Shown here: piece by piece, positions 1 through 9,143 of the stretch
How the letters are laid out: each line of letters begins with the position of its first letter
Position numbering within the stretch: the first letter of the stretch is position 1
From: an uncultured Caryophanales bacterium
Lineage (GTDB): Bacteria; Bacillota_I; Bacilli_A; RFN20; CAG-288
Direction: 5' to 3'
Assembly (NCBI GenBank): GCA_937896065.1
Contig: CALBLI010000013.1
Coordinates: 1-17,800 of the forward strand
DNA: 17,800 bases
Program-made: the position numbers and the translations under genes
The notes under the pieces: generated by a model
The model's input: the letters and a program-made list of their open reading frames with translations, nothing else
Database searches by the model: none
What the model was told of the DNA's origin: nothing

Positions 1-3000
1 GAAGACAATATTTTTGAATTAAAAAAATATGCTTATAAAAACATGTATGAAAAGTTTAACAAGCATTGGTATCAAGATGATTTTAAAGCTTATTGTTTAA
101 ATAATGGTGTATTCTTCCTTTATGATGAAACCAATCCTTTTATCGATGATACTTCGCCTTATCATCTTCCTGTTTTCATCGATGAAAAAAAGGTCTCAAA
201 AGAAATTTTAGACTATACTCATTCTTTAACTAGTGAATATATTTTTACTCAATATTCTAATAAAAATAACTTCACTATTGATGAATTAAAAAAATATGAT
301 CAGTTTTCTTTTTCTGATAAAGTTGATTATTTTATTAATGACATTTATATTGAAAAAATATCTGATCTTAGTCCAACAGCTGAATTTAAAACTGAATACT
401 CACTATTATTAAAAGTATATTTTTCATACATAATTACATATCTATATGATAACTATTTAAAAGAGAAACTTTTTATTGAAACAGATAGAAAATCCCTGAT
501 GGCTCCAATTAAAGAAGATATTTATTATGTTGTTTCTAATTTAAATTCAGAAATGTATTCTCTTGATGGTAAAGAATTCTTTTTCCCATCAACTAATAAA
601 AAGTTTTTAATATCTTTATATGATGAATATAAAAGCATTAAAAATCCACTGAAGATATATAAAAATTTAAAACTCCCTTTTAATGGATATAAAGAATTTA
701 AAGAATGTTTAAAGAAGTCGAAAACTAATCCTTTTAAAAAGATAAAATATATAGATATTTCTATACTAGACGATTTTAAATCTATTAAGTATGGCAAATC
801 TGGCTATGGATATACTATAAATAATAATGATCACAACTCATATGCATGTTTAAGAGAACTAAAAAAACATGGCGTGTTTTATAGTCAATGCAATAATCTT
901 GTTACTTTAGATGAAGAATTGACAATTGAATTTAAAAATGAGAACATCCCTGATACTTTAAAACCAATTTTTAATGAAAATACAAAATTTTCAGGTGATG
1001 TTTTTGAAGCATTCACATCAGCTTGTTCATTTAGCTACGATACTACTCCGCTATATCAATTTCTAGTCAACTTAGATAAGATAAGTGATAACAAAGCACT
1101 ATATTATTTTTATCATCACATAAATCAAAGTCTTAAAAACAGTATCAATAATTTATTCAAATTTTATAATGTTGATATTGATTTACAACCGAATTATCTT
1201 TTCTTTTCTTTTTTACTTCAACTTCCTTTTGTCGCTTTAAATAATTATTTTAAAAATTTAGCCTTACTATCTAATGATCCTTTTTTAAACGATAGAATTT
1301 CATTAAATGATAGACCATCTGAAAGCTATGAAATAGGTTTGCCTTATAAATATGTAAGTTATTCTAGAATCGCCTATACTTTCAGAGAAAAATATGATTC
1401 CCAAGCTTATTTTTGCTCTTGTCAAAAAAAAGCTATTCTCAATTTACTACATCACTATTACAAGAAAACTAAGATTGAAAATCCCACTTTAAATAGAGTT
1501 GAAACTAATAAAAAGTTTATTAATGATTATCATCTACCTTTAACCGTTGTTTCTAATTTAGATTTAACAAAATCGCTTTCAAAACAATTTCAATTTAAAA
1601 ATCATTTATGCCATTTATGTAATCACAAAGAACCACATGTTTTTGAGGAAAACAATATTACCAACAATTATAAAACAAATACTATATATGAAACATATAT
1701 CAATGCTATTGGCTGTAAAAGCAATATTTTTACATCAACTGTTATCAAACAAGATGAAATTTTTAAGGAGTTAGATGACGCGATGAATAACTCTGTTATT
1801 CCACCAGTTGTTTATTTTGATAAAAATAGCTGCATCCAACCTATTTTAACACCTTATTTCAATCTTGATGGTTTGGAATTAGTTTCTCTTATCATATCAT
1901 TTTTTCAAAGCGATATTGGACAGGATGAATTTGATGATTGTGTCTTAGAAATAGCATCTCTTTCTAAAAATGAAATAAATGATGTTTTTTTTAATTACCT
2001 TGATGTTGATAACGAATATGCCATTATGAGAGCTAACTCTGTTATTTATCCTCAACTTCAAATCCTGTATAAGATACTCACTTTAGCATATAAAATTGAA
2101 TTATCTAAACATGAAATTCCTTTCTTAGATGAAAGTATTTGCTTAAATATTGATTATTCTCCTAAACTCACGCATCCATATGTCTTTTTAGGAAAAGTTT
2201 TCAATGCTTATTCTGATGACGATAGCGGTGAAAGTTTTTATTTTTGCCAGTGTGATAAAGAAGCTATTTTTAATAGTGTTACTTTCATTTCTAAAATTTT
2301 TGATACCTATCATAATATCAATCAAAAATTATACACTTCAACAATTTTAACACTCGCTGGTCTTCCATATGTTGTATGTAAAAAATATGCCCATTACTCG
2401 AATTTTAAAGATGTATTAAATGATTTGAGATTTGAACCAGGTATATGCAGAAGATGTCTAAATGAAAATCATGCAGCGTATTTTTTCCCGTTCTTAAAAG
2501 CACTGCCATATAAAGATGAGATGGAAGCAGACTACTCTTTTGTTAAGAATTATCTTATCAAAGATGGCATTTACTTTTTAGATGAAGTCAATTTAGCTAG
2601 TATAAAATTTGATCCAGACCATAAATTTAATTTAAATTCTCATTTTGATCCTTTGTATCCAAATATTATTATCTTTGATAATATGAAAGACAAAGCTAAT
2701 GGACTATATAATTTTATGGTGACAAGCATTGATATAATGGAAAACTATATTTTTGAATATATTTCAAGAAGTAACGATGATAAAGTCAATTTAGCTTTAT
2801 TTTCCAATATAATTTTGGAAAGTTATAAGGTTGATAACAAATTTATATATAAAATACTAAGTAATGCTTTTATTTTGGAAAGAAGAAGTTTCAAAGCTAT
2901 ACTAAATAAAGAAATCCCTATGCTAAAAAACTCTACTGATGTTAATGACACCACTTATCAAGAAATACTAGGCTTCTTTACTTATTTGTTTGAAGAATTT

Positions 3001-3045
3001 TTCAAGGAATGTGCTTTGAATGAAAAAAGGATAGGCAGAAAATGA
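1..3045 (+). CDS. Giant repeat protein of unknown function with two Cys4 modules, 5' partial
   Basis: I do not recognise this family. The reading frame is open from base 1. The first ATG is at 43 (1000 aa from there) but has no Shine-Dalgarno site, and the 14 codons before it encode plausible protein, so the gene probably starts upstream. No signal peptide or clear membrane helix is visible, so it is likely cytoplasmic. Counting from the ATG at 43, two copies of one module carry C458xC460...C523xxC526 and C735xC737...C802xxC805, with 62 and 64 residues between the pairs. This suggests two bound metal ions, probably zinc. Each module also has a short helix ending in a leucine-proline motif (AGLPY, YHLPL). 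A 'GIYF/GVFF' strand segment follows at about residues 22, 277 and 842. A cysteine-free copy seems to lie between about 195 and 310. The stop overlaps the next start (ATGA), so the two genes are probably co-translated. Coding status is firm; function is unknown. Confidence 0.85.
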   Translation, partial: EDNIFELKKYAYKNMYEKFNKHWYQDDFKAYCLNNGVFFLYDETNPFIDDTSPYHLPVFIDEKKVSKEILDYTHSLTSEYIFTQYSNKNNFTIDELKKYDQFSFSDKVDYFINDIYIEKISDLSPTAEFKTEYSLLLKVYFSYIITYLYDNYLKEKLFIETDRKSLMAPIKEDIYYVVSNLNSEMYSLDGKEFFFPSTNKKFLISLYDEYKSIKNPLKIYKNLKLPFNGYKEFKECLKKSKTNPFKKIKYIDISILDDFKSIKYGKSGYGYTINNNDHNSYACLRELKKHGVFYSQCNNLVTLDEELTIEFKNENIPDTLKPIFNENTKFSGDVFEAFTSACSFSYDTTPLYQFLVNLDKISDNKALYYFYHHINQSLKNSINNLFKFYNVDIDLQPNYLFFSFLLQLPFVALNNYFKNLALLSNDPFLNDRISLNDRPSESYEIGLPYKYVSYSRIAYTFREKYDSQAYFCSCQKKAILNLLHHYYKKTKIENPTLNRVETNKKFINDYHLPLTVVSNLDLTKSLSKQFQFKNHLCHLCNHKEPHVFEENNITNNYKTNTIYETYINAIGCKSNIFTSTVIKQDEIFKELDDAMNNSVIPPVVYFDKNSCIQPILTPYFNLDGLELVSLIISFFQSDIGQDEFDDCVLEIASLSKNEINDVFFNYLDVDNEYAIMRANSVIYPQLQILYKILTLAYKIELSKHEIPFLDESICLNIDYSPKLTHPYVFLGKVFNAYSDDDSGESFYFCQCDKEAIFNSVTFISKIFDTYHNINQKLYTSTILTLAGLPYVVCKKYAHYSNFKDVLNDLRFEPGICRRCLNENHAAYFFPFLKALPYKDEMEADYSFVKNYLIKDGIYFLDEVNLASIKFDPDHKFNLNSHFDPLYPNIIIFDNMKDKANGLYNFMVTSIDIMENYIFEYISRSNDDKVNLALFSNIILESYKVDNKFIYKILSNAFILERRSFKAILNKEIPMLKNSTDVNDTTYQEILGFFTYLFEEFFKECALNEKRIGRK

Positions 3046-6000
3046 GTTATTCAAATGAAATTAGAATTTTAAATACCGGTAGTTTTAAACTGGCTGCTGT
3101 AGGTAAAAACTATATTATGTTTACAAACGATAAACTAACATATTTCTTGGCCAAACAAGATTATGAGAGTCTAAAATTGAGACTACAAATTCTTGAAAAA
3201 CATTATAGTTACATCTTTAAAGAAGACTATCCTTTTAACCTCAAGAAAAAAGCCATTCTAGACATTTTAGGAATACCTGAGAGTTTCCTAAATCAATTTG
3301 ACATAAAAACTATTAACGTTTCAAATATATTGTCAAATCTAAATATAACAGAAATAGAATATGATTTTGTAAACTTATATACTTTATTTATCGATGATCA
3401 AAGCAAAGCAATAGATAAGTTGGTTAGCAATATTTTAATTGAAAATGGAATATATATGTCCGATACAAGAAACGTTGATTCCATTGATAAGCATATTATA
3501 TTTATAGAAGATAAAATTGATAAAGATTATTTGTCTATTTTAAATGATCCTAACTTTGCTTATTTGTATTTCTATCCTGATATTCTGCCATCTTTTTCTA
3601 CTCAGTTTACTGAAAATGTACTATCTATTTTTAAAAAAGATTTAAATGAAAGATGTAAAAGAAGTTTAGATACAAATGAAGAAATTTCATATAACACGTT
3701 GAAAATGTATAATGGATTAGTGCATGCTATAATTGATAAAATTCTCTATAAAAACCATATAAATTGCCATACATATACATCAGTTTTTAATTTATATGAT
3801 GAATGTGAAACTAATTTAGATTTGCTCAGGTCAGGTCTTTTCTTTGATATGTATGGCTTTGATAAATTTTATGATAAAACCGCTTCCGGATATAAATTGA
3901 ATTTAAATTTAACAAAATTTTATCTGCCAGCTAATTCAATTAAAAGCATCAAAAGAAGCTACAATTATATTCATAAAATATTTGAAAAAAACAAATTTGA
4001 ATATATTGCTATCTTCTATTTAAAAATGATGGGCCTACCATATGAAGCTTTTAAAATAGCTCGCTATTTTGATTTTGAAAACGGCAATGCTGATGAATTT
4101 GTAAATCTATTTGACATAGTTGATGTCGACTATAGAAATAAAGCAATTGGAACAACATATATAAATTATTCTGGGAGTGATGACAAAAATGAGACAACTA
4201 TAAAGCTCAGGCACCTATTAAATAAATTTGATTTTTATATATCTCCAGCATCGCTTTCGCAATTGCCTAATTTATCTACTTACATGATGTTTGATTTTAA
4301 AAAAGTTCCTTCATTTTTAAAACCTTATATTGAAGGTAATTATAAAGAATTTCTAACTGATGACTCATTTGATTCGCTTTGGGATTCAATTAATGTCCTT
4401 TTGAATGAAAATGATGAAATACCATTTGATTCTTCTCAAAATGATAGTCCAACAAATTCATTTGTCCAAAATCATGTTGTAAACGGTATAAATACAAAAA
4501 TACGAGATTTCTTTATGCTTGTAAATACTGGCCTTTCTTTTGAAGAAGCTTATAATAGTTTAGAAATTTCTGACGAAATAAGCTTTTTTAAGTTTTTTCA
4601 CAATATACCAGCTAAACTCCTTGCCGCTATATCAAAACATACATTTACATCTAACAGTGAATCTAGTATTGATGGCTTTGAAAAGTTATTCAAATATGAT
4701 CAAAAAATACATGTAGATAATAGTATCATTTACAAAGGATTATATACTTTTGTGGTTGAAGATTTAAACACTAAAACTTTTTCAATTCCTATTGAACTCA
4801 TCAATGCTAACAATGTTTTAAAAGTATTATCATCTAGTCAAAAATTTAATTATTTAGGATTCTTTAAAGAAGATAGACTTATTACATTTTTTGACAAATC
4901 TCTTAAAAATATTGATCTTTCAAGCTCATTACTACCTTCTAAATCTACTATATTTAAAAAGAAATTAAATCTATTATCAAAGCCTTTAAGTTCTTTTTAT
5001 TCTATAGATAATGATTTAAATAAATACATCGATATCATTTTAACCTATGCAGCTGGCTTTATTCCTCTTAGTGATACTTATGAAAATATTCTTCCAGATG
5101 GTAGCAAAAATCGAGATCAAATCATTTTAAAGAAATATTTTGATTATTTTTATGAACTTTTAAAACTTGAAGACGCATTTTCAAATTTCCAAATTGATGA
5201 TTTAAGTTTTGATTATTCTTCACTAATTAAAGTTATTAATGACAAGAATTATAGTTTTGATATAGTTTCTAGATTTACTAATCTTTACTCAAACCATGAT
5301 GATAATTTTGATTTGCATTTTACTCCATTTGTTACAAATGATAGTTCTAAAGGCGACTACTATTGCTTACATGGGCGAAATTTTAATGGTGTAACTACCA
5401 ATGGTGAAACTTTCTTCAATATAGAAGATAAAGAAGCAATTGATAATGCATATAAAATGATTAAGCAGAAATTTAAAAATATAAATTTTTCTTTATTTAT
5501 TCCTTTCTCTTTCTATATTTTAGGTTTACCATTAATTATTTACCCCTACTATAAAGAAATGCTTCTTTCTAAAGAAGTCAAACTTCCAAGTGACTTTTTA
5601 AACTTTACTGATCAATTAAATTTTGATTTTCCTGGTACAAATACATATATGTATTTAGATAATAATGATATTGATTCATACTATGAAAATATAGCTGTGA
5701 CTAACAATTTAATTAAACATGGTATTTTAATTCTTACAAATCGTGACAAATCTATTTTAAAGTATTTTGATCCCCTATATCTTTTAAATGTTGATAATAA
5801 TGATTTAAATTTTGCTTTTAAGTATCAATTTATTGCCCTTGATCTTAATAATATTGAAATAATTGATAAATTCATAGTCACTAATCCTTCCTGCTCTTTT
5901 TTAGCTAATGAATTTATTGATTTGTCTGGTAAAAAAGATACAAAATTAGCTGAAAATTTAAAGAACTTAGTTACACTACTTTGCTTTAATAAAAAAGATT

Positions 6001-6206
6001 TTATACTTAATACATTAAAAATTCTTTTTAACAATTTTGATCTTTTGAAAATCAAAAATGAATTAGATAAGTTGCTCACTAAGTTAAAAATAAATTCTAA
6101 AGCTGATTATTTAAATGATGATTTTATCAACTTCTTAATCAGGTTTGTTATATATCTTTTAACTCGTCATATTGCGTCTTTAAATAAAGAAAAACAACAC
6201 ACTTGA
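3042..6206 (+). CDS. Giant repeat protein of unknown function, degenerate paralog of the upstream gene
   Basis: Encodes 1054 aa of no family I recognise. The start is set by the 4-nt overlap with the upstream stop and a Shine-Dalgarno-like AAAGGA at about 3027-3031. There is no signal peptide and no clear membrane segment. The architecture resembles the upstream protein. Leucine-proline helix motifs recur (LGIPE at residues 76-80, MGLPY, LGLPL), and GIY-like strands recur at residues 136 (ENGIYMS), about 396-399 (KFDFYIS) and 894 (KHGILIL). Both proteins end in a long helical segment followed by a short charged tail. The C-terminal module (about residues 773-920) aligns best with the cysteine-bearing copies, but only one of the four cysteine positions (C775) is recognisable, so the metal site appears lost. 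Tandem duplication followed by decay or specialisation is my inference. Confidence 0.85.
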   Translation: MSYSNEIRILNTGSFKLAAVGKNYIMFTNDKLTYFLAKQDYESLKLRLQILEKHYSYIFKEDYPFNLKKKAILDILGIPESFLNQFDIKTINVSNILSNLNITEIEYDFVNLYTLFIDDQSKAIDKLVSNILIENGIYMSDTRNVDSIDKHIIFIEDKIDKDYLSILNDPNFAYLYFYPDILPSFSTQFTENVLSIFKKDLNERCKRSLDTNEEISYNTLKMYNGLVHAIIDKILYKNHINCHTYTSVFNLYDECETNLDLLRSGLFFDMYGFDKFYDKTASGYKLNLNLTKFYLPANSIKSIKRSYNYIHKIFEKNKFEYIAIFYLKMMGLPYEAFKIARYFDFENGNADEFVNLFDIVDVDYRNKAIGTTYINYSGSDDKNETTIKLRHLLNKFDFYISPASLSQLPNLSTYMMFDFKKVPSFLKPYIEGNYKEFLTDDSFDSLWDSINVLLNENDEIPFDSSQNDSPTNSFVQNHVVNGINTKIRDFFMLVNTGLSFEEAYNSLEISDEISFFKFFHNIPAKLLAAISKHTFTSNSESSIDGFEKLFKYDQKIHVDNSIIYKGLYTFVVEDLNTKTFSIPIELINANNVLKVLSSSQKFNYLGFFKEDRLITFFDKSLKNIDLSSSLLPSKSTIFKKKLNLLSKPLSSFYSIDNDLNKYIDIILTYAAGFIPLSDTYENILPDGSKNRDQIILKKYFDYFYELLKLEDAFSNFQIDDLSFDYSSLIKVINDKNYSFDIVSRFTNLYSNHDDNFDLHFTPFVTNDSSKGDYYCLHGRNFNGVTTNGETFFNIEDKEAIDNAYKMIKQKFKNINFSLFIPFSFYILGLPLIIYPYYKEMLLSKEVKLPSDFLNFTDQLNFDFPGTNTYMYLDNNDIDSYYENIAVTNNLIKHGILILTNRDKSILKYFDPLYLLNVDNNDLNFAFKYQFIALDLNNIEIIDKFIVTNPSCSFLANEFIDLSGKKDTKLAENLKNLVTLLCFNKKDFILNTLKILFNNFDLLKIKNELDKLLTKLKINSKADYLNDDFINFLIRFVIYLLTRHIASLNKEKQHT

Positions 6207-6265
6207 TTTATACCATCATCTGCTAATTAATTTGTCGTATTAATATTTGTTTTATTATTAATAAA

Positions 6266-6271
6266 TATAAT
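6266..6271 (+). promoter_or_regulatory. Candidate -10 box for the membrane protein/HTH/pyridoxal kinase unit
   Basis: A perfect TATAAT lies 30 bases before the ATG at 6302 in the 95-bp gap after the giant genes. No good -35 sits 17 nt upstream; a TTGTCG at 6232-6237 is too far away. A strong ribosome site GAGGTGA (6292-6298) follows. AT-rich sequence yields such hexamers by chance, so this is tentative. Confidence 0.35.
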
Positions 6272-6301
6272 TTAAAATAATATGTATCTGTGAGGTGAAA
6301 T

Positions 6302-7216
6302 ATGTTTAAAAAGAAAAAAGATAAAGAAACATCACAAATCGAAGATGTTAAAGAAATAAAGCAAGAAGAAAAAGATATTAAAACTGATGGCAAAAATCTT
6401 GCTCGTGGAAAAAAACTTCCCGATGAAATAAGTATTGATGTCTACAAATGGTTAAAAATAATTCAATCACTAATTCTTGTTGTCTTAGGTGTTGTTTTAA
6501 TTATAACATCTGTGCTAAATAATGATGGCAGTCAAGATGCTTCAAAAACAGCAAGTGCTTTAGGTTATGCAATCGGCTCAGTACTAACTGTCTATGGCCT
6601 CATTAATGTTTTAGCTGGCTATTTATTATTTAGAACCCCATTTGGTCAAGAAATACCTGCTGGTGTTTTAGCAATGTGTTTTGCAATTGTCTTCTTTTGT
6701 AGACCTAATTTGATTGATGAAATGCTTCCATTTTTAATTATGACAGCATTGATTGCTTATTGCGTGATAATGATTATATATGGTTTAGATTCACTGTTAT
6801 GGAAAAGTAAAAAGCATACAGTAACTGCGATTACTTCTTTTATATTAGCTACAGTTTTTTTAGCAATTTCGATAACCTACATCGTCTTATGGAACAAGAG
6901 TGAATCGAGAGCAAATATTGAAAAATGGATAACCATAGTTGTTGGTGCTGTCTTTATTGTAGTCGGCATTTTCTCACTTGTTAACACCTTAAGGAAAATT
7001 AAAAACACAAAAAATATGTTAAATGATGATGGTAATGTTAAAGTTTCTGAAACAGAAGACGCTAAAAAAAGTAGAATCAAAGTTTATCGCAATCAAAAAG
7101 AAAGTAAAAAAGATAATGAAACTGTCATTGAAGCAAGTTATGAACCAAAAGCTATTGAAGATAAAAACAGTAATGACCCCTTAGTTGAAGAGGATGAAAA
7201 CGAGAAAAAAGAATGA
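6302..7216 (+). CDS. Six-helix membrane protein, DUF308/HdeD-like
   Basis: Encodes 304 aa. A charged, lysine- and glutamate-rich N-terminal tail (residues 1-45) precedes six predicted membrane helices at about 52-71, 86-110, 117-133, 142-163, 174-196 and 209-229. A long charged, disordered-looking C-terminal tail (about 230-304) follows. Paired short helices with glycine-containing turns resemble the HdeD/DUF308 group of small bacterial membrane proteins, whose molecular role is poorly defined. I rate that family assignment as moderate. There is no catalytic motif. The start has the Shine-Dalgarno site GAGGTGA at 6292-6298. The stop overlaps the start of the small HTH gene (ATGA at 7213-7216), so the two are probably co-translated. 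Both large tails are likely cytoplasmic given the even number of helices and the lysine-rich N terminus. Confidence 0.8.
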   Translation: MFKKKKDKETSQIEDVKEIKQEEKDIKTDGKNLARGKKLPDEISIDVYKWLKIIQSLILVVLGVVLIITSVLNNDGSQDASKTASALGYAIGSVLTVYGLINVLAGYLLFRTPFGQEIPAGVLAMCFAIVFFCRPNLIDEMLPFLIMTALIAYCVIMIIYGLDSLLWKSKKHTVTAITSFILATVFLAISITYIVLWNKSESRANIEKWITIVVGAVFIVVGIFSLVNTLRKIKNTKNMLNDDGNVKVSETEDAKKSRIKVYRNQKESKKDNETVIEASYEPKAIEDKNSNDPLVEEDENEKKE

Positions 7217-7422
7217 CCTTTGTTCGCATTTTAAAATCAATTTATAAACAATATAATCTAGATTTTTGCAAAGTCGCTGACTCTCTTCATATCGACGATG
7301 ATATTGTTATCAATTGGGAAAAAGGAACTTCAGTTCCTACTGAAAAACAATTAAAAGATTTTTCAGAAGCTTATGCTATTCCGTTAAAAATATTAGAAGA
7401 ATCAATTAAGGAGAACAATTAA
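7213..7422 (+). CDS. Small Xre/Cro-type helix-turn-helix protein
   Basis: Encodes 69 aa that are essentially one HTH domain of the Cro/CI (Xre) type. Residues 3-16 form helix 1, about 19-26 (KVADSLHI) and 30-37 form the HTH, and 'WEKGTSVPTEKQLKDFSEAY' matches the typical conserved tail with the W-x-x-G turn. It begins within the stop of the membrane protein gene and ends 1 nt before the pyridoxal kinase start, so it sits inside a compact operon. The lack of any other domain suggests a DNA-binding regulator, possibly of this operon. Targets cannot be read from the sequence. The hydrophobic and acidic substitutions in the second HTH helix (IDDDIVI) mean that a protein-binding role is also possible. 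Confidence 0.8.
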   Translation: MTFVRILKSIYKQYNLDFCKVADSLHIDDDIVINWEKGTSVPTEKQLKDFSEAYAIPLKILEESIKENN

Positions 7423-7423
7423 T

Positions 7424-8239
7424 ATGCAAAAAAGAATTCTTACCATCCAAGATTATTCAGCCATGGGAAGGTGCTCTCTCACTGTTGCTCTTCCTATAAT
7501 CTCAAGCATGGAAATTGAATGTGTTGGTCTTCCAACTGCTATTCTTTCAAATCATACAGCTTTTCCATCATGGGAATTTGTTGATTTAACATCTCATATG
7601 TTAGATTTTGTTAACAAATGGGATAATTTTAATAACAGTTTTGATATGATTTATACAGGCTATCTTGCTAAAGGTCAAGCCGACGTCGTTTTAAAGATCA
7701 TTTCTAAACTCAGGGAAAATAAAACTAAAATTTTAATTGATCCTGCTTTTGCAGATGGTGGTAAACTCTATCCAGGCTTTGACTTAAATCACGTTCAGGA
7801 TATGAAAAAGTTAGTCTGTGTCTCCAATTATTTAGTTCCTAATCTTTCAGAAGCTTGTTTTTTAACTGATACTGAATATGATTTATCAAACGAAAACATC
7901 CATGATGAAGTTTGCAATAAATTATTACAAATGGGTGCTAAAAATGTTATTTTAACTGGTATTAAAAAAGGTGACCAGGTTGTCTGCTTATTTAAAAATA
8001 ATGATGAACAGTTTACATATGGTAGTCATAATTTAAATAAAAAATTCCATGGAACAGGAGATGTTTTTGCTTCAGCATTAGCTGGATGTATTACAAATGG
8101 TTTAAATAATTTAGATGCTATTAAAAAAGCACATGATTTTACAACTCTTGCTATGGAAAAGACCATTGAAGATAAAGTAGATGGTATCTTATATGGCCCC
8201 GAATTTGAAAAAGCTTTATATCTTCTTAATAGAAAATAG
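7424..8239 (+). CDS. pdxK: Pyridoxal/pyridoxamine kinase (vitamin B6 salvage)
   Basis: Encodes 271 aa, close to the usual length for this group of the ribokinase superfamily. It would phosphorylate pyridoxal, pyridoxamine or pyridoxine with ATP to feed pyridoxal 5'-phosphate production in the cytoplasm. Visible signatures are the N-terminal 'ILTIQDYSAMGRCSLT' and 'LPTAILSNHTAFPSW', typical of firmicute pyridoxamine kinases, 'YTGYLAK', 'LIDPAFADGGKLY', the central 'LVPNLSEACFLT', and the catalytic HGTGD at residues 209-213 with D213 as the likely base. The ribosome site AAGGAG at 7408-7413 sits 10 nt before the ATG, inside the end of the HTH gene. The close relative ThiD (hydroxymethylpyrimidine kinase) is the main alternative; the N-terminal motif favours B6. 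It converges on the next gene with a 7-nt gap and no visible terminator. Confidence 0.88.
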   Translation: MQKRILTIQDYSAMGRCSLTVALPIISSMEIECVGLPTAILSNHTAFPSWEFVDLTSHMLDFVNKWDNFNNSFDMIYTGYLAKGQADVVLKIISKLRENKTKILIDPAFADGGKLYPGFDLNHVQDMKKLVCVSNYLVPNLSEACFLTDTEYDLSNENIHDEVCNKLLQMGAKNVILTGIKKGDQVVCLFKNNDEQFTYGSHNLNKKFHGTGDVFASALAGCITNGLNNLDAIKKAHDFTTLAMEKTIEDKVDGILYGPEFEKALYLLNRK

Positions 8240-8246
8240 AATTAAA

Positions 8247-9140
8247 TTATTTTAATAAATCTTTTAGTCTACCAATATTTTTATCAATAGATTCTTCTGA
8301 CATCAAAGTAGCCTGTGAGACCTTGATACCAAAAGCCGTTGATTCAACAAGTGACTTATCTTTAATAAGACCGTGTATTAACCCAGAAAATAATGCATCT
8401 CCTGCTCCATTAGCATTAACTATCTTATCTAATGGTTTAGGTGTTATAAATACAACATCATTATTTTCACCTATAATAACTGGTCCTGGTCCTTCAGTTA
8501 TAACCACATTTTTGCAACCCATATTCATCAATTTTTTAGCCGCTTCTATTGATGATATATTTGGTTCATCTAATAAACTTTGAGCTTCTAACAAATTCGA
8601 TTTGAAAAGATAGATATTTTTTAAATAATTTTTATATCTTTTCACTTTATTAGCGGAAACAGCTTCAACTAAAAATTTTTTATTGTTATATTTTTTAAAT
8701 AATCCGTCAATTATTTGCTCATTAATATTGGCGTCTAAAACAATCATATCAAAGGAACTAATAATATCATCAAATTTTAGAACCTCATCAAAAGAACAAT
8801 TATCTAAAATAGCTGTATCGCAAATAGCGACTTTCATATCACCGCTATTATCATATATTGCTAAATAACTAGATGATGGAAAATCTAATTGGGGATTATA
8901 TACTTTGACGTTTAATGATAATAAGTGCTCTTTTAATGCTTTGCCATTACTATCATTTCCAATAAACGTGATAAATGAAACATCATCGTCTAGCCTTGCT
9001 AAATTCTCAACAATATTTCTTGCTACACCACCATAAGATATCTTTATATTTCCTATGTTGGAATCTCGATCTATGAGCCTATTTTTTGAAGAAGCATTGT
9101 AATCAATGTTGCTTCCACCTATCACCAATACTTTGTTCAT
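8247..9140 (-). CDS. psuK: PfkB-family sugar kinase, pseudouridine kinase-like
   Basis: Encodes 297 aa, full length for a PfkB/ribokinase-type kinase. N-terminal 'VIGGSNIDYNASSKN' and 'DSNIGNIKISYGGVARNIVENLARL' (GGVARN at 37-42) match the pattern S-N-x-G-x-I-x-x-x-x-G-G-V-x-R-N seen in pseudouridine kinases of the PsuK/YeiC type. The C-terminal NGAGD at 244-248 carries the catalytic aspartate D248 and anion hole. If correct, it makes pseudouridine 5'-phosphate for breakdown by PsuG, but no psuG is in this window, so another nucleoside or sugar substrate is possible. Its ATG lies 3 nt beyond the nusG stop and no Shine-Dalgarno site is visible there, so translation probably depends on ribosomes finishing nusG. 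Family assignment is strong; substrate is moderate. Confidence 0.85.
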   Translation of the reverse strand: MNKVLVIGGSNIDYNASSKNRLIDRDSNIGNIKISYGGVARNIVENLARLDDDVSFITFIGNDSNGKALKEHLLSLNVKVYNPQLDFPSSSYLAIYDNSGDMKVAICDTAILDNCSFDEVLKFDDIISSFDMIVLDANINEQIIDGLFKKYNNKKFLVEAVSANKVKRYKNYLKNIYLFKSNLLEAQSLLDEPNISSIEAAKKLMNMGCKNVVITEGPGPVIIGENNDVVFITPKPLDKIVNANGAGDALFSGLIHGLIKDKSLVESTAFGIKVSQATLMSEESIDKNIGRLKDLLK

Positions 9141-9143
9141 TTT

